A DNA stretch of 64,000 bases from Amaurobius ferox (lineage: Eukaryota > Arthropoda > Arachnida > Araneae > Amaurobiidae), in NCBI GenBank assembly GCA_951213105.1, contig OX578145.1, forward strand, positions 121,162,425-121,226,424, read 5' to 3'. This document shows, piece by piece, positions 1 through 11,592 of this stretch. The notes under the pieces were generated by a model that worked only from the letters and a program-made list of their open reading frames with translations, searched no databases and was not told the origin of the DNA. How positions within the stretch are numbered: position 1 is the first letter of the stretch; each line of letters opens with the position of its first letter. The translations under genes were made by a program, and so were the position numbers.

Positions 1-655
1 GACCCACTTCATAATAAAATACGGCATCCATCTTTTTTCCCAGACTATATATCGTGATTTTTATTCTTTTAAATTTATATTTAATGTTTCATCCGTCCTA
101 AAACCGCTTTATGTTTGCGTATTTTCTATATTCTGTGCCAACTCAATTACAATACTTTTGAGTTCGAATGATCATCAAACTTTGATTATTTCTACAACGG
201 AGCCCACTTCTAATGGATGCAGATGTAAACAAAAGATTGTAAGATGAGTTGTATAAGAATTTCTGAATATTTTTCACGCAAAATTATTTAACTCTGAAGC
301 CTGGAATAAGGGTGTATGAAATATTCACTGCTTTTACATAGAGAGACAGAGGATTTATATTTCGAGACGCCATTTGAACGAAGTTCATTCTTTTTTTCGA
401 TGCAGGTTTAATTTTTCAAGTCAAATATATTATTGTAACTCTGTGATAATTAAAAAAATATCACCGCGGAATGTATCGCGTATTAGATGTTTAAATGAAA
501 TTGCATTTAAGTTGAAAAATGTTTCATAATCAATGTTTTATGAATGATTGATGTCTTTCATGTTTATTTCATTATGCATTAAATTGGGTTTAAAGGCAGA
601 AAATAACAAGAATACTTTTCTGATATTATACCCAATTTGCCTTTTTATTGCATCT
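1..655. other. AT-rich sequence without a recognised gene
   Basis: No reading frame of convincing length or family resemblance is seen on either strand. The stretch is AT-rich and probably consists of decayed repeats, but no boundary or repeat partner in this window was recognised. Confidence 0.5.
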
Positions 656-1116
656 TCGTTTTGTCTGGCAACTTAATTCTCTTTAAATTCTTCGGGTTCT
701 CAAAATTCCAAAAAGTTAAAATATCTCGAGAACGGTTCATCGTCATGGGACAAGTCTTATTCGCTTAGTTATCTAAATTTGGCTGAAGAACAAAATGCTA
801 AATTAATAGATTTCAACACTTAAATCATTTATTTCTGATTTTCACTATCTTTACGGGCCATTTCGCAAAGGGTCTGTTATGTTTTTCGAATCATATCAAA
901 ATCTAATCAGCAACAGGATAAACATCAAAAGAGTTAACTATTAATTTCTAAGAAATGTCATTAAATAGTTTTTTAACTGCAGTGAAAAACGTCTTCAGTT
1001 TCTCAAAATTAAAAATTTAAATATCTGGAGAATGATTCATCTTAGAGGAATAGCGTTGATATATGTATGAAACATGTATTTAATTGATACATTGAGCATA
1101 TGTAGTTTTATTGCTA

Positions 1117-1850
1117 TGTTAAATGCTATGTTTAAATGCTATGTTATGAGCATTGCTAGGATCCATAATATTCTTAATTACAATTATATTTTAAATAATT
1201 CATCTCTATCTCGATGTACTCATATTATTGATTTAGGTGTCACTTTCGACGATACTTTTAACTTTCAGAGACATATCGATAATATTATTAAAAGAGCCTA
1301 CCAAAGACTTGGTTTCACCTTAAGACGATCTCGTGTTTTTGCCAGTTCTGATACGATTATTTATATTTATAATACCTTTGTTAAACCAATTTTGGAATAT
1401 TGTGCACTGATTTGGGACCCTGTTTACAATCTTTATTCTCAACGGATAGAAATCGTGCAAAATAAACTATTACGTACTATTGATTACAGATTGACTGGCT
1501 ATTATCCTTATGAAATGCATTCAAGGGAACTCAGACAGAAATATTGTTTAATGTTTCTTAAAAAAAGAAGAAGCTGGTCCTGCCTCTTGTTTTATTATAA
1601 GGTTTTAAATAATACTATTGATTGCCCTATTTTACTTTCTTGCCTGGAGTTTCACATACCTGTCAATAATACCAGGAAAAAAACTCCTTTTCACAATACT
1701 ACTGTTAAACACAACTACATTAAATGCTATTGTATCTATAAATTTGTTGATCTATATAATACCTATCGTGCTGATATTGATATATTTAGCTTGACTTCTG
1801 CCTGTTTTAAAAAAGCCTGTTTCAATGCGCTTGACATGTTTATTTCTTAA
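1117..1850 (+). pseudogene. 5'-truncated LINE: C-terminal part of a non-LTR reverse transcriptase
   Basis: The frame open from 1074 encodes the region after the RT catalytic core. It shows 'DLGVTFDDTFNFQRHI', 'YNTFVKPILEYC' and 'RIEIVQNKLLR', the usual thumb-side motifs of Jockey/CR1-type non-LTR elements. The catalytic YxDD box and the endonuclease are absent, as in a 5'-truncated insertion. The first dozen codons (1074-1116) belong to the family S repeat into which the LINE inserted, so the ATG at 1074 is not a genuine start. The frame ends at a TAA at 1848-1850 near the true C-terminus, followed by a short 3' UTR and an (AAATA)n-like tail at about 1934-1962. Clade assignment is tentative. 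Confidence 0.8.
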
Positions 1851-1933
1851 TATTCTTGTATCCTATGTTCTGTACTTTTTAATTTCTTGTGTGGCTACTG
1901 TAACTGGATTTCATCTGTAGTTGCCACGTAAAT

Positions 1934-1962
1934 TGAATAAAATAAAATAAAAATAAAATAAA
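1934..1962 (+). repeat. A-rich LINE tail
   Basis: A run of 'ataaa' units directly follows the LINE 3' UTR and marks the target-primed 3' end of the insertion. Family S sequence resumes just after it. Confidence 0.7.
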
Positions 1963-2639
1963 ATTATAGATCGGATATTTTAGTTTTCCGGGTCATTTCG
2001 ACAAAAAAAAGGCAGATACTTTTTTTTTTCCGAATCATACCAAAACCTAACCAACACCACAGCATCACACAAGTGACTTATCTACCACATTTTGCGCAAT
2101 TTGATCAATCTGTCTGTCAGCTAAAGTGGATGCATAAAATTTTTTGAAGGCCATTCCGCAAGAAAAATGCAGGTTCATTTTTCCTGAATTGGACCAAAAA
2201 TCTAATGAGCACCAATGTCGCCCACAAGTGACTTCTCCATAAAATGTTATAAGATTTGGTCTATTAGTGTTTTGAGATAGAGAGGATACATATATTTCAC
2301 TGACGTACACACACACAGACTCACACAGAGGCCTCACGCTAAGAATAGCTTTTTTTGTATTCTAGAGGTCCCAAACGTGTATTTCCATCTAAAACTCGAG
2401 TTGAGATTTTCGAGATGATTCCAATATTTTCCCTCTTCATTGCCATGTATTGCAGAATAAACGATTAATATTAGGTCGAGCGTTTAATATTTCGAATGCG
2501 TTAAAAAATGTATTTGCTGGAGATATAAAATGGGGTTAAATTCCCATAATTGTAAGAATTACACGTAATTTGATCAAGAATAGCATTTAAATATGATAAA
2601 AAAATAGGATGCTTCTTACGACTTAGTGGATATAACACA

Positions 2640-3500
2640 AAATCTCTTTTTGACGTGAATATTTTAGGCAGGTCATTGCATTTTTACATTCCCTGCAATA
2701 CATGTTAATGTATAGGGAAAGTATTGGAATCATGCCGAAAATCGCAACTCGAGTTTTAGAGGGTCTGCACGTTTAGGGACCTCTCGAACATGAAAAGAAC
2801 TATTTTTAGCGTGACGTCTGTGTGTATGTTTGTCTGTCTGTGCAATGTATGTGACCACTCCGGATGCATCATATAATGTATGTATCAACTGAAAAATTAA
2901 TGAACTAAATTTCATGAAATTTGTTAGGAAGTTGCTTGTGAGCCACCCTGGTGCAGAACAGATTTTTCCATGATTCGTGATAAAAAAGTTCCATTTTTTG
3001 CAAAATGGCCCACAAATCCAAAATATCCGATCTAAAGTAAAATACCCCATATGCTCAAATGCATAAATTAAATGCTTGTTTTACACATATTTTTTTACGA
3101 TAAAAGGAATAAGATCAACACCATTACTCTAAGATAAACCATTCCCCAGATATTTAAATATTTAATTTTGAGGAACTGAAGACGTTTTCAACTGTAATTA
3201 AAACACTCTTTAATTGAAATTTTTAAACTTAGTACTTAATGCCCTTGATTATTATCCTATTGCTGATAAGATTTTGATATGATTCGAAAAATTATAACCT
3301 ACTCCTTTTTGCGAAATGTCCTGCAAAGATAGTGAATAACTGATATAAATAACTAAAATTGTTAAAATATATTAATTAAATACTTACTCTACGGGTAAGT
3401 TTTGACAACTAAGCGAATAAGACTGCAGAATGAATCATTCTCGATATATTTTAATTTTTGGAATTTTGATGACCTGAAGAATTTAAATTGAATTAAGATA
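2640..3500 (-). repeat. Family S repeat, copy 2 (inverted)
   Basis: This is the inverted partner of copy 1. The end at 2680-2760 reads 'acattccctgcaatacatg...', followed by 'agggaaagtattggaatcatg', and the body runs to about 3500. Copy 1 and copy 2 together form a large imperfect inverted repeat. This copy lacks the LINE insertion and so shows the intact sequence at the LINE site (around 3040). No coding capacity is seen. Confidence 0.65.
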
Positions 3501-3884
3501 CCAAATGAAACAAGGATGTAATAAAAGACAATTGAATATAATGTCATAAAAGTGTCTTTGGTATTTTCTGAAGTTAAACTCAATTTAAGGCATAATGAAT
3601 AAATGAATTTAAATCTACAGAAAAATTCATGTGCTGCCCACATCAGATTTTTGACTTTGTTTTCGACAACAAAATTGCAACGGATCAAACTCAATTCGAT
3701 TTTTACAACTGTGAGTATTTTATCAACATCATATATACAGCAAATATGCTTTCAATTCGTCATCATTTGAGTATTCAAAATCTTAAATGTTTAATCCAAT
3801 GTCTTGTTTGTAAATAATAATATTTAAATTAATAATAATAGGATGTTTATTATTGAGAGTGATATATTACTTTCCTTATATACA
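3501..3884. other. No gene; fragment of a family R head
   Basis: No supported coding region. A short piece near 3630-3655 ('atgtgctgcccacatcagattttt') matches the head of family R repeats at 34850-34875 and 32028-32090. Confidence 0.45.
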
Positions 3885-3950
3885 TAATGTATAAGGAAAA
3901 TATTGTGTCGGGGTCGAAAATTCGAATTCGAGTTTTTGACGGGAGAGCAC
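3885..3950 (-). repeat. Family R tail fragment
   Basis: The piece containing 'ataatgtataaggaaa' and 'ggggtcgaaaattcg' is nearly identical to the R tail at 33915-34000. It is fused directly to a Naiad fragment on its right side, so it is a broken repeat end. Confidence 0.7.
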
Positions 3951-3964
3951 GTTTCGACGGGAGA

Positions 3965-4620
3965 CACGTAAATATTTTAAACGAACATCCGGATAAGTTA
4001 TATCTTAATTCATACGACTTCAGGGATCTTTTTAATTGTGTCGATTTGAAAGTTTTGCACAGTTTTTCATTGCATATATATGAGGAATTTGATATACAGT
4101 CAATCTTGGATTATAGCAGGTTTAAAGCTAAGCTCAAATTCGTATTATACGAAAATATTTTGTACAATAGAACCAATTTTTACCAATAAATACAAGGAAT
4201 TTCAATGGGGAGTGGAAGCTCTTCGGCATTGGCGGACCTTTATCTGCCTAAATTTGAAAGTGTATCATATTTGAATAACGAGATTACTTATTTCCGTTAT
4301 GTTGACGATTCGTTGGCGGCTATGACAGATCCAAATTACATTTTCGATTTTAGCGAATATCCTAAAAATTTCGGATTGATACAAACGTCAAATGAATATA
4401 ACGGTAGTATTAACATTTTAGACTTAAATATTGTATACAATAAAGAAGAAAAACTAGAATTTGATTATTTACGACAAAACTACTACATTCAAGTTTGAAA
4501 TTAACAGCTTAATGCCTTGGGAATCAAATCTACACAAGAATATTTTTCGAAATATTGTAGTTAATAGTATTAGGAGACATCAGCGTATTATTGGAAAAGA
4601 AAATATACGGAAAATACGAG
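3965..4620 (+). pseudogene. Naiad (Penelope-like) reverse transcriptase fragment
   Basis: Three overlapping frames preserve the RT core: 'LNSYDFRDLFNCVDLK' (motif A region), 'GISMGSGSSSALADLYL' (motif B) and 'YFRYVDDSLAA' (motif C, YVDD). A piece of the thumb follows ('NSLMPWESNLHKNIFRNI'). At least two stops or frameshifts break it near 4187 and 4495. The N-terminal endonuclease and RT motifs 1-2 are missing. Its 3' side runs straight into an (AT)n microsatellite. It is closer in wording to Naiad-2 and Naiad-3 than to Naiad-1. Confidence 0.85.
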
Positions 4621-4624
4621 ACAT

Positions 4625-4667
<43 letters not shown>
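4625..4667. repeat. (AT)n microsatellite
   Basis: A pure TA run lies between the 3' side of a plus-strand Naiad fragment and the 3' side of minus-strand Naiad-1, so two elements meet tail to tail at one microsatellite. Confidence 0.95.
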
Positions 4668-4671
<4 letters not shown>

Positions 4672-5440
4672 TGAAGGATTTTAATCGAAAATTATGCATA
4701 AACTACTGTATGTACAAAAAAACCCATCTCTAGCATATCTGTTACAAATGAGTAACTATAAGCCAAGACTAAGGATAAAGATAGAAGGTAACATATCACT
4801 ACAATGGAAAGGGGGATGAGAAGAATATTAGGATTCAAAAATCACAATTAAAAGTAAATAAAATTAAAACTCGGCAAAAATGAGAATAGGCAATAATAAT
4901 CAGCTCAAGATAAGAGATTTAGAATAGAGAACATTCAATTGAAACTACACAAAAAATGGCGGTTAGTTCGAAATTGCATTCTCATCAGGACAGCCATACA
5001 ATTCGAATTAAAACCGATAGAATAGCCAGTTTCTGACAATGGCGATAGTATTTAACTATAGACACCATTGGAACTGTCTACTGGCTAGTGGAAGGAGAAA
5101 AATAAATCAATTGAATTATACAAAGCTGAAAAACAATACCTCCTCGAACTGTAATATGAAATCACAAGAATAGCACCACGTGTAAGATAAACTAGTGACT
5201 GTGCATTTCACCTCACTTCGTCAATGTGAGTGGGAATGAATACAAATGAACGATACATAATATGTATGGAGACTTTCGAAAATAGTAAACAGTATAGGAC
5301 TCAGGACAAGCGGAAAATAGTCATTCGAAAATAGTAAACAGTATTAGACTCAGGCCAAGTGGTAAGTGAGGTGATAAGAATGGGTGAATTTTCAAAAATG
5401 AGTTAACCAATCAAAGATAAATAATGCATGTGTAAAATTA
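4668..5440 (-). other. Naiad-1 3' region
   Basis: No coding frame is seen. The stretch lies between the RT stop at 5441 and the AT microsatellite, and is taken to be the 3' untranslated part of Naiad-1. A short duplicated phrase, 'gaaaatagtaaacagta', occurs near 5278 and 5326. Confidence 0.5.
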
Positions 5441-6913
5441 TTACGTGGTATATTTGAAATTATTAATAATATTATTTACAAATACTTCCGGATATAGGTA
5501 GTTTTGACAAATGCGTTTAAGATTATTGATGTGGAGAAAGTGAAACTGAGGATCAGAAAGTCGATGTATTCGAAAAAGCTGGTTTAAAATGATGTTTCTA
5601 AACAATTGAATAGAATTACAAGAATGATATGATAACAGCTTTATGATAGTGAAGTTGTAAGAATCTTTTTTATCATATAGATTGGTGATTACATGATTAT
5701 TGAGGGTATCTAAATTTAGGTCTAAAAAATTAACAGTTTGACTAACGCAAGGCTCATTAGGAATTAATTCTAGGTTAGACGGGTAAAAATCAATATTAAT
5801 GGGATAGGAATCATCAATGATAATACAAATTAAGTCGTCAACATATCTATATATAATATATGAATTAGAATTAAAATGACATTCATAATAATAAAGATAT
5901 AAGTTAGCGAGTATACTACTACTACAGCCACCTTGTGGTACACCAGATGTTTGTAAATAAATGTTATCACCTTGGACAATATAATTGTTGTATAACACAA
6001 AGTGCAAGAGCATAGGAAAATTTTTGACATTAAAAGCATCATGATTGGAAGATATATAGTCATGATAAAGAGAGATAATAACTTTATGTAAATCTTTAAT
6101 GACAATATTATTAAATAGGTCTTTAAAATCAAAGGTTTGGAAACCAAGAATTTGTGGTAACTTGCTAAGGTGATTAACTAAATCAAAACTATTGTTCAAA
6201 ATGAAATATCCTGAATTCCTGAATTTAAGAGATTCATTAATTCGATTTAAACAGTTAAGCAAGTACTTACTAGCTGTAGTGGTAAAGGTATTATGTCCAC
6301 AAGTGACTGTTCTAAAACTGAGAGGTGATTTGTGGAATTTAGGAACCAAAGTAATATAAGGAAATTTAAAAAACTTACAATTAATATTTAATTGTGTATA
6401 TAATTTTAGCATTTTAGTTTTAATTTGGATAGACTGATTATGAATGGGTTTAAAAATTTGATTATCTTTTAAGTAATTCTGTAACAGAGAAACATAATAT
6501 TTTTTACAAATGATGGCATAATTATTAGAAGCTTTATCTACATAAGTTATTACAAAGTGTTGTTGTAGTTCTTTGATAGCAGATAGGAGTTGTTTATAAG
6601 GATACCTAGGCTTCGTTAATTTAGTGTTTATAATAACATTTTTAAGTAGATGTAAGGTCGTATACTTCCATAGATTGAATGCTTCAATACGAATAGAATG
6701 TGAACAAGCAAGTTGATATATGAATTTATCAAAATCAAATGATAGAGACTGAAGAAGTTGTTTAGGGTGATGGCAGAATGGAATGCGAAATTTAGACCCT
6801 TTGTTCATAATATCCCTAAGTATATCATCCTGAACTATACTGAGATCCCCAGTAATAATGTGACCATGAGTGGAGTTGACAAAGGGGGAAGATTTTGATT
6901 GCTGCATACACAT
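5441..6913 (-). pseudogene. Naiad-1 reverse transcriptase half
   Basis: This 490-codon frame starts inside the CxC linker and runs to the natural C-terminus. In order it shows 'HGHIITGDL' (linker), 'HFVITYVDKASNNYAIIC' (RT motif 1), 'FPYITLVPKFHKSPLSFRTV' (motif 2), 'FQTFDFKDLFNNI' (motif A aspartate), 'GVPQGGCSSSILANLYL' (motif B), 'YRYVDDLICI' (motif C, YVDD) and 'NLYDKKDSYNF' (thumb side). All catalytic aspartates are present. It is joined to the endonuclease half (6835-8001) only through a one-base frameshift at about 6885-6905, so the ATG at 6911-6913 is not the real start. The related remnant at 20395-20655 shares its C-terminal wording. Confidence 0.9.
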
Positions 6914-8001
6914 GATGTAAGATCATCGGAGTTTAATGTCCTGGAAACTTCATTGTAATTGTAAATAGTTCTACCAATTGGTAAATTATATTTGAATGAT
7001 TTTTGTATTTTGATATCATTTACTGGTAACAAGTGCTGATGTTTTGCAAATAAATTATTGAAGTTAAGAGAATTAAGAATAGGGTGTTTAAAAGAAATTA
7101 CACAGTAAGCTATTTTAGTATGTGGATTTGGTGAATGGAGTAGGTGGTAATTTAAGAAATTTGTACGTGAAAGAAGCAAATCAAAAAATAAATGTTTAAA
7201 ATGCTCATGAGTTAATTTTAATTTTAAAAAATTAGTATAAACAATACTTAATTTGCTTTTTCTGACTTTATATAACCATGTTCTAACAGGTAGAAAATTG
7301 AAAGTTTGAGAATAATTATATTGTAATTTTAAAATGTCTGCTTTGTAATCAATAGTTTTACTTAAGTTACTTTTTCCTTTGCCACGCTTATATCGCTTTT
7401 TACTAGGAGATGATGACTTTGAATAATGAAAAAGATGTTTATATACTGAAGATTTATGAGAATTGTATTCAAAACTATTGTTAACAACATTATTATTATT
7501 ATAAATTTGATTTAAGCCATAGGGGAAGAGAGTTTTATATTTTTTAATGTAATAATTTTCAAATACTAATCTATCCGTGAGTGAAATTTTAATATCTAAA
7601 ATATGAAGGGATACATTTTTAAATCCGTGTGTAGCAAAGTGCTGATATTCAAATTGATTTTTGGTAGGGAGGTCATTAAAGACTTTATGGTCAAATTTTT
7701 TAATATGATCCCTGTGGACATTCATTCTCAGATGTAAAGGGTTGCTGGTTTGGCCAATATAGGATAAGTTACAAATAGTACAATTAAGTTTGTATATGCA
7801 ATTAAAAACTTTGCAGAATTTTTGTGAAGTGGAATTATTATTAATTTGTAATGGGTCAGCATAAGGACAAGTTTTGCACCTAAGATTGTTGCATCTATTG
7901 AAGGAATATGATTTAGATTGAGAGAAGGTATGGAATTCTTCCAAATCGTCTATAACGCTTAATTGGTCAATGTTTGTCGATCTATAATTATCCCAATTCA
8001 T
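6835..8001 (-). pseudogene. Naiad-1 N-terminal GIY-YIG endonuclease half
   Basis: This 388-codon frame begins at the ATG at 7999-8001 and carries a Cys cluster ('CNNLRCKTCPYADP', then 'FCKVFNCIYKLNCTICNLSYIGQT') with the YIG of the GIY-YIG fold, followed by 'LRMNVHRDHI', 'HFATHG' and 'RLVFENYYIKKYKTLFPYG'. These give the Cys/His residues of the CCHH-type endonuclease known in Penelope-like elements. A basic linker follows ('KKRYKRGKGK'), and the frame reaches the CxC motif ('TSCVCSNQ') before a frameshift diverts it to a short tail. The enzyme is expected to nick target DNA for primed reverse transcription. The YIG position upstream of the RT is what defines this as Naiad-like. Confidence 0.9.
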
Positions 8002-8709
8002 AATAATAATAGACCGGACACTAGATAATGAAGAAAATGTACATCACGAATTCTAATTAAAATTCCCAATATAAACCCCTTCAAAAACTATTTTGTCAGG
8101 TACGAATTTCAAATTTTAACTAATACCATAAGAATTGAATCGAAATTTTGGAGAGTAACAAAACAAGCATAGTAGAAAAGAGATTTTCATACGAAATATT
8201 CATAAATAAGCGAAGTGTGGACAAATAATTATATTCATCCGGAATGGAAGATATACAAAACCGTTAATACGTATGTGTCTGACTGAATCCCTACAACTGC
8301 TGGCAAAAGAGGGCCACATAGTGGAAATACTTGTCTAGATTAAAATGTAAAAATAAGCAATAAAATATATTGTCGTCTGGGTTAACTAAAAGATACAGAA
8401 AAAATAACACAAAAAACACAATAAACTCTAATGCCTGCCGAGAGATGTCAGCACTATACACACGCATATATAACGATTGAAGAATCGAGTGTGAAATCTA
8501 CCAATAAGAGCAATAACCCGCAGAAAAAATCATAAAAGCGATGAGAGAACTCAAACCAAAATACTCCATAATGCGAAATGTGAAGACATACCATAATCAA
8601 TCAATAGAAGGAATGAAAGGGTTAGATAAATAAAAACAATATCCAAAGAGGGCCATATTAAGACATAGATGGTCTCGTAGTTAAACAATAGAAATGCGTT
8701 AGCGATAAT

Positions 8710-8710
<1 letters not shown>
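8002..8710 (-). other. Naiad-1 5' region
   Basis: No coding frame of note lies between the endonuclease ATG and the AT microsatellite. It is taken as the 5' untranslated and promoter-bearing part of Naiad-1. No promoter could be recognised. Confidence 0.45.
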
Positions 8711-8770
<60 letters not shown>

Positions 8771-8791
8771 ATATATTATATATATATATAT

Positions 8792-8829
<38 letters not shown>
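8711..8829. repeat. (AT)n microsatellite with interruptions
   Basis: A TA run broken by a few 'tta' steps separates the 5' side of Naiad-1 from the 3' side of Naiad-2. Published Naiads show insertion bias for microsatellites, and the position fits that. Confidence 0.95.
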
Positions 8830-8833
<4 letters not shown>

Positions 8834-8992
8834 GTCATATAAAAGATACGAATATAAGATTTAAAATTAACGAGACAAGTAGGCGCAATGCTGCTCTAAA
8901 TTGTCTAGTATAATAAAAGAGAAAAATTCTACAAAGAAATCTCAAAAAGGGGGGTGGGGTGGAGAAAAGCCAACAGGGAAATTTGAAAAGGC

Positions 8993-9060
8993 CTAGGGGG
9001 GTGGTGACCCCTAGTTCCCCGGTTAAAAGTCGACTTTTATTCCATAGGAAACACTCCCGG
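8993..9060 (-). ncRNA. Naiad 3'-terminal structured motif, copy D
   Basis: On the minus strand the motif reads 'ccgggagtgt', a small hairpin (ttcc-tat-ggaa), a second hairpin (aaaagt-cg-actttt), 'aaccgggg', then a 7-bp stem 'ctagggg' / 'cccctag' whose loop holds 'tcac'. It lies between the RT stop and the AT microsatellite, as in the other copies at 14516, 18318, 19123, 54661 and 55405. The stems differ in sequence from the other copies but keep pairing. Function is unknown. It has no hammerhead core. Confidence 0.7.
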
Positions 9061-9274
9061 AGCCGAAAAATACCTGAGGCCAATCTCCGTACAAACGTCA
9101 AAGCAAAAGACGCACAAAACAGTCCGAACAAGGAACAAATGGACTCCATTACGAAGTTGTAAAAGCAAGGGTATACATACAAAGTCAGAATTCAGAGTGA
9201 CAACACACAAGAAAAGTAAAACGGCCAACTGAAATCCCTCAGTCAAAAGAGAGAAGGGAGTAGAGTGTATAGGA

Positions 9275-11530
9275 CTAACACCATCGTTTCCATTTATAAC
9301 CCAAAACTAAACGTTTGCCAAAATCATTTTCAAATGCGTTGACTGTTTTATTATGATAGGTATTATAAATATGTCTGAGGAATCCAAGGGGATAGTCTTG
9401 TTTGATAGCCTCCTTGATAAATATAACATCACTTTTTATACGGTCTTTTTTATAAGTATGCACGCGGTCGTTCCGTATAAAGTGATTCATTACGATATTA
9501 CGAAAAACTTTCTGACTTAAATTAGACCTCCAATTGATAATATAATTCACTTTAATCTTGAAATGTCGTCTTTTATCATAAAGTATCGTATATAAGGGTT
9601 CATCTTCAGCGAAGTGAATGATAATATCCAAGTAATTAATTTCATCGGCAGAATCTGCAGGAGTTTCAATTAAATCCAATTGTGCAGGGTAAAAGTCGAA
9701 GTTAAATTTAATATTGGTTTTTTGATATGCCACAAGTATATCATCCACAAAACGGAAATACGGCAATTCGTTTAATATATGTGTGCCTTTTTCATAGTGA
9801 TGGAGGTATAGATCTGCCATCATCGAGGAGCAGCCTCCCCCCATAGGTATACCTTTTATTTGCCTATAATAACTCAAACCATTGAATAAGACATTTGCAA
9901 AAAGCACAATATCCAAGATAGCCTTGAATTTGTGTAAAGCTATGTATTTATGTAGGTGATATTGACTATGGATTTCTATCATAATATCATATAGATCTTT
10001 CAGATCTATGTTATTAAAGAGATCTTTAAAGTCATAAGACTTGTAAATCAGGTTTGTGGGATGTTTGTTCAAATACTTTATTATATCTCCACTATTTTTA
10101 ATCATTACTGAACCACCTTGCATAATTTGAGTCATAATAGGTTTTAAAAGTGTAATAAGTTTCGTATTTGCTGTAGTAGTATAAGCTTTATAGGCTACCG
10201 TTACTGGTCGAAACTTTACAGGTGTTTTGTGTAGTTTTGGTATCAATACCAAGTACGGATATCGAATATGATTGATGTTGATACCTATGCGTTTATGTAA
10301 AGCCCTTATTTTATTTTCGATTTCCCTTCGTTTTGATTTCAACAAAACATACATGTCTTCGTTATTATAACTGATATGGAGTTGATCGATGTAATATTTC
10401 AGACAAGTAAAGGTAAAATTCGATGTAACCTTATCGGTATACGTAATTGCGAATATTTTCCATACATTTTCCAGCATATGTCTATTCATTGTGTGACGTT
10501 CATCTTGTCCACAAGAATGATGATAATACAAATAAAAATTCTCCATAGTGTGATCGCGCCATTCATTAAAAGATGATAAAGGCATGCTGTATCGTACTGC
10601 CATTTTATATATGAAATCACTCAATTCATGACTAAATTTCATGTCTATACCTTTAAAATCCTGCATACGAAACTTTGTTCCCAATTTCAATGCATCCTTA
10701 AGGTCATTATTGGTGATTATGTCCAAATTACCAGTTATAATATGACCGTGATCGTGATCAACAAAGAGGCTAGAAGCACATTGACAGGTCGGATTATCGT
10801 AAAGGTTCAGATTTTTACCAATATGATTATAGTTAAAAACTTTACGTCCTAAAGGAACAACATATCGATGAGTGATAGTGATCTTCGTATTAGAAATGGG
10901 AAAACAATGAGCCTGACCCTCAAATATTCGATTAAAAGGTATATCATCAAAATTCTTATTACGAAAGGTTGTAATAAAGAATTCCTTATTAACAGGTTTT
11001 TTCTCTTCATAACTCAAATTAATGTTAAATCGTGATGCTCTTAATTTAATCAAATCCAAAAATATAGCATATTTATTGGTTTTATTGTCAGATTGATTTT
11101 GCCTTGTATCTTCATAATGTTTAACACTATAGTGCGACCAGATACGTCTTACATATCGTTTACGAATGCCAAAAACGGCATTTTTAATCCAATTAGTACT
11201 TATTTCTTCCATATTGTAAATTTGTTCTATTAAAACATCTAATTTTTGGAGAGTATTAAGGTAAGATGTTCTTGATGCACATTTTCCTCGATTATGTCGT
11301 GTAAGCGTATTACCATGTGTGCGGGTCATATTTGATTGTACTCGTCCATCTCTGCAGGAATCCATATTATGTATATCCTTATAAAGTATTGAATTCAATC
11401 CATAAGGATAAGTTGTTCCAAATTGTCTAATATGAAAACATTCCCACCATAACCTTTCGGCCAGATTAGTTACAAAATCTAATATTTCTACGGTAATTTC
11501 TTTAAAACCATGTTGACTAAAATGACACAA
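9275..11530 (-). pseudogene. Naiad-2 endonuclease C-part, CxC linker and reverse transcriptase
   Basis: This is the longest Naiad frame in the window (751 codons). It opens inside the endonuclease ('HFSQHGFKEITVEILDF', 'WWECFHIRQFGTTYPYG'). It then shows 'NWIKNAVFGIRKRYVRRIW', the CxC motif ('PTCQCASS') with 'HGHIITGNL', RT motif 1 ('FAITYTDKVTSNFTF'), motif 2 ('YPYLVLIPKLHKTPVKFRPV'), motif A ('SYDFKDLFNNIDLKDL'), motif B ('GIPMGGGCSSMMADLYL'), motif C ('YFRFVDDILVA', FVDD) and the thumb ('LYDKRRHFKIKVNYIINW'). All catalytic residues are present and no stop occurs inside. The upstream part of the endonuclease lies in another frame (11593-12054), so the apparent start at 11530 is an artefact of the frameshift. 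Confidence 0.92.
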
Positions 11531-11592
11531 TTCTAAAGTTGTATGTTGTACAGCTTTACTGCTGTATTGCTTGATTTGACTGCGGTGTAGAT

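Larger units (their letters stand above)
656..2475 (+). repeat. Family S repeat, copy 1 (interrupted by a LINE)
   Basis: This non-coding repeat recurs in inverted orientation at 2640-3500 and 21285-22045. Shared landmarks are a 'gagaa(c/t)g(g/a)ttcatc' module, a 'cacaagtgactt' module near a run resembling 'ttttgcgaaatggccc', and an end containing 'ccaatactttccctatac'. The repeat is split: the segment up to about 1116 resumes at about 1956 ('tagatcggatatttt'), as seen by comparison with the uninterrupted copy at 3000-3050. It encodes nothing obvious. It resembles family R (32-35 kb) in its final 60 bases and may be a related non-autonomous element. Confidence 0.65.
4668..8710 (-). mobile_element. 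Naiad-1, Penelope-like element with N-terminal GIY-YIG
   Basis: The element is a 4-kb unit bounded by AT microsatellites at both ends (4625-4667 and 8711-8829). On the minus strand it has a 5' region (8710-8002), an endonuclease-to-CxC half (8001-6835), an RT half (6913-5441) and a 3' region (5440-4668). The domain order endonuclease then RT is the permuted order described for Naiad/Chlamys elements, opposite to canonical Penelope. No copy of the 3' hairpin motif seen in Naiad-2 and Naiad-3 was found here, so it is a separate family. External limits are inferred from the microsatellites. Confidence 0.8.
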
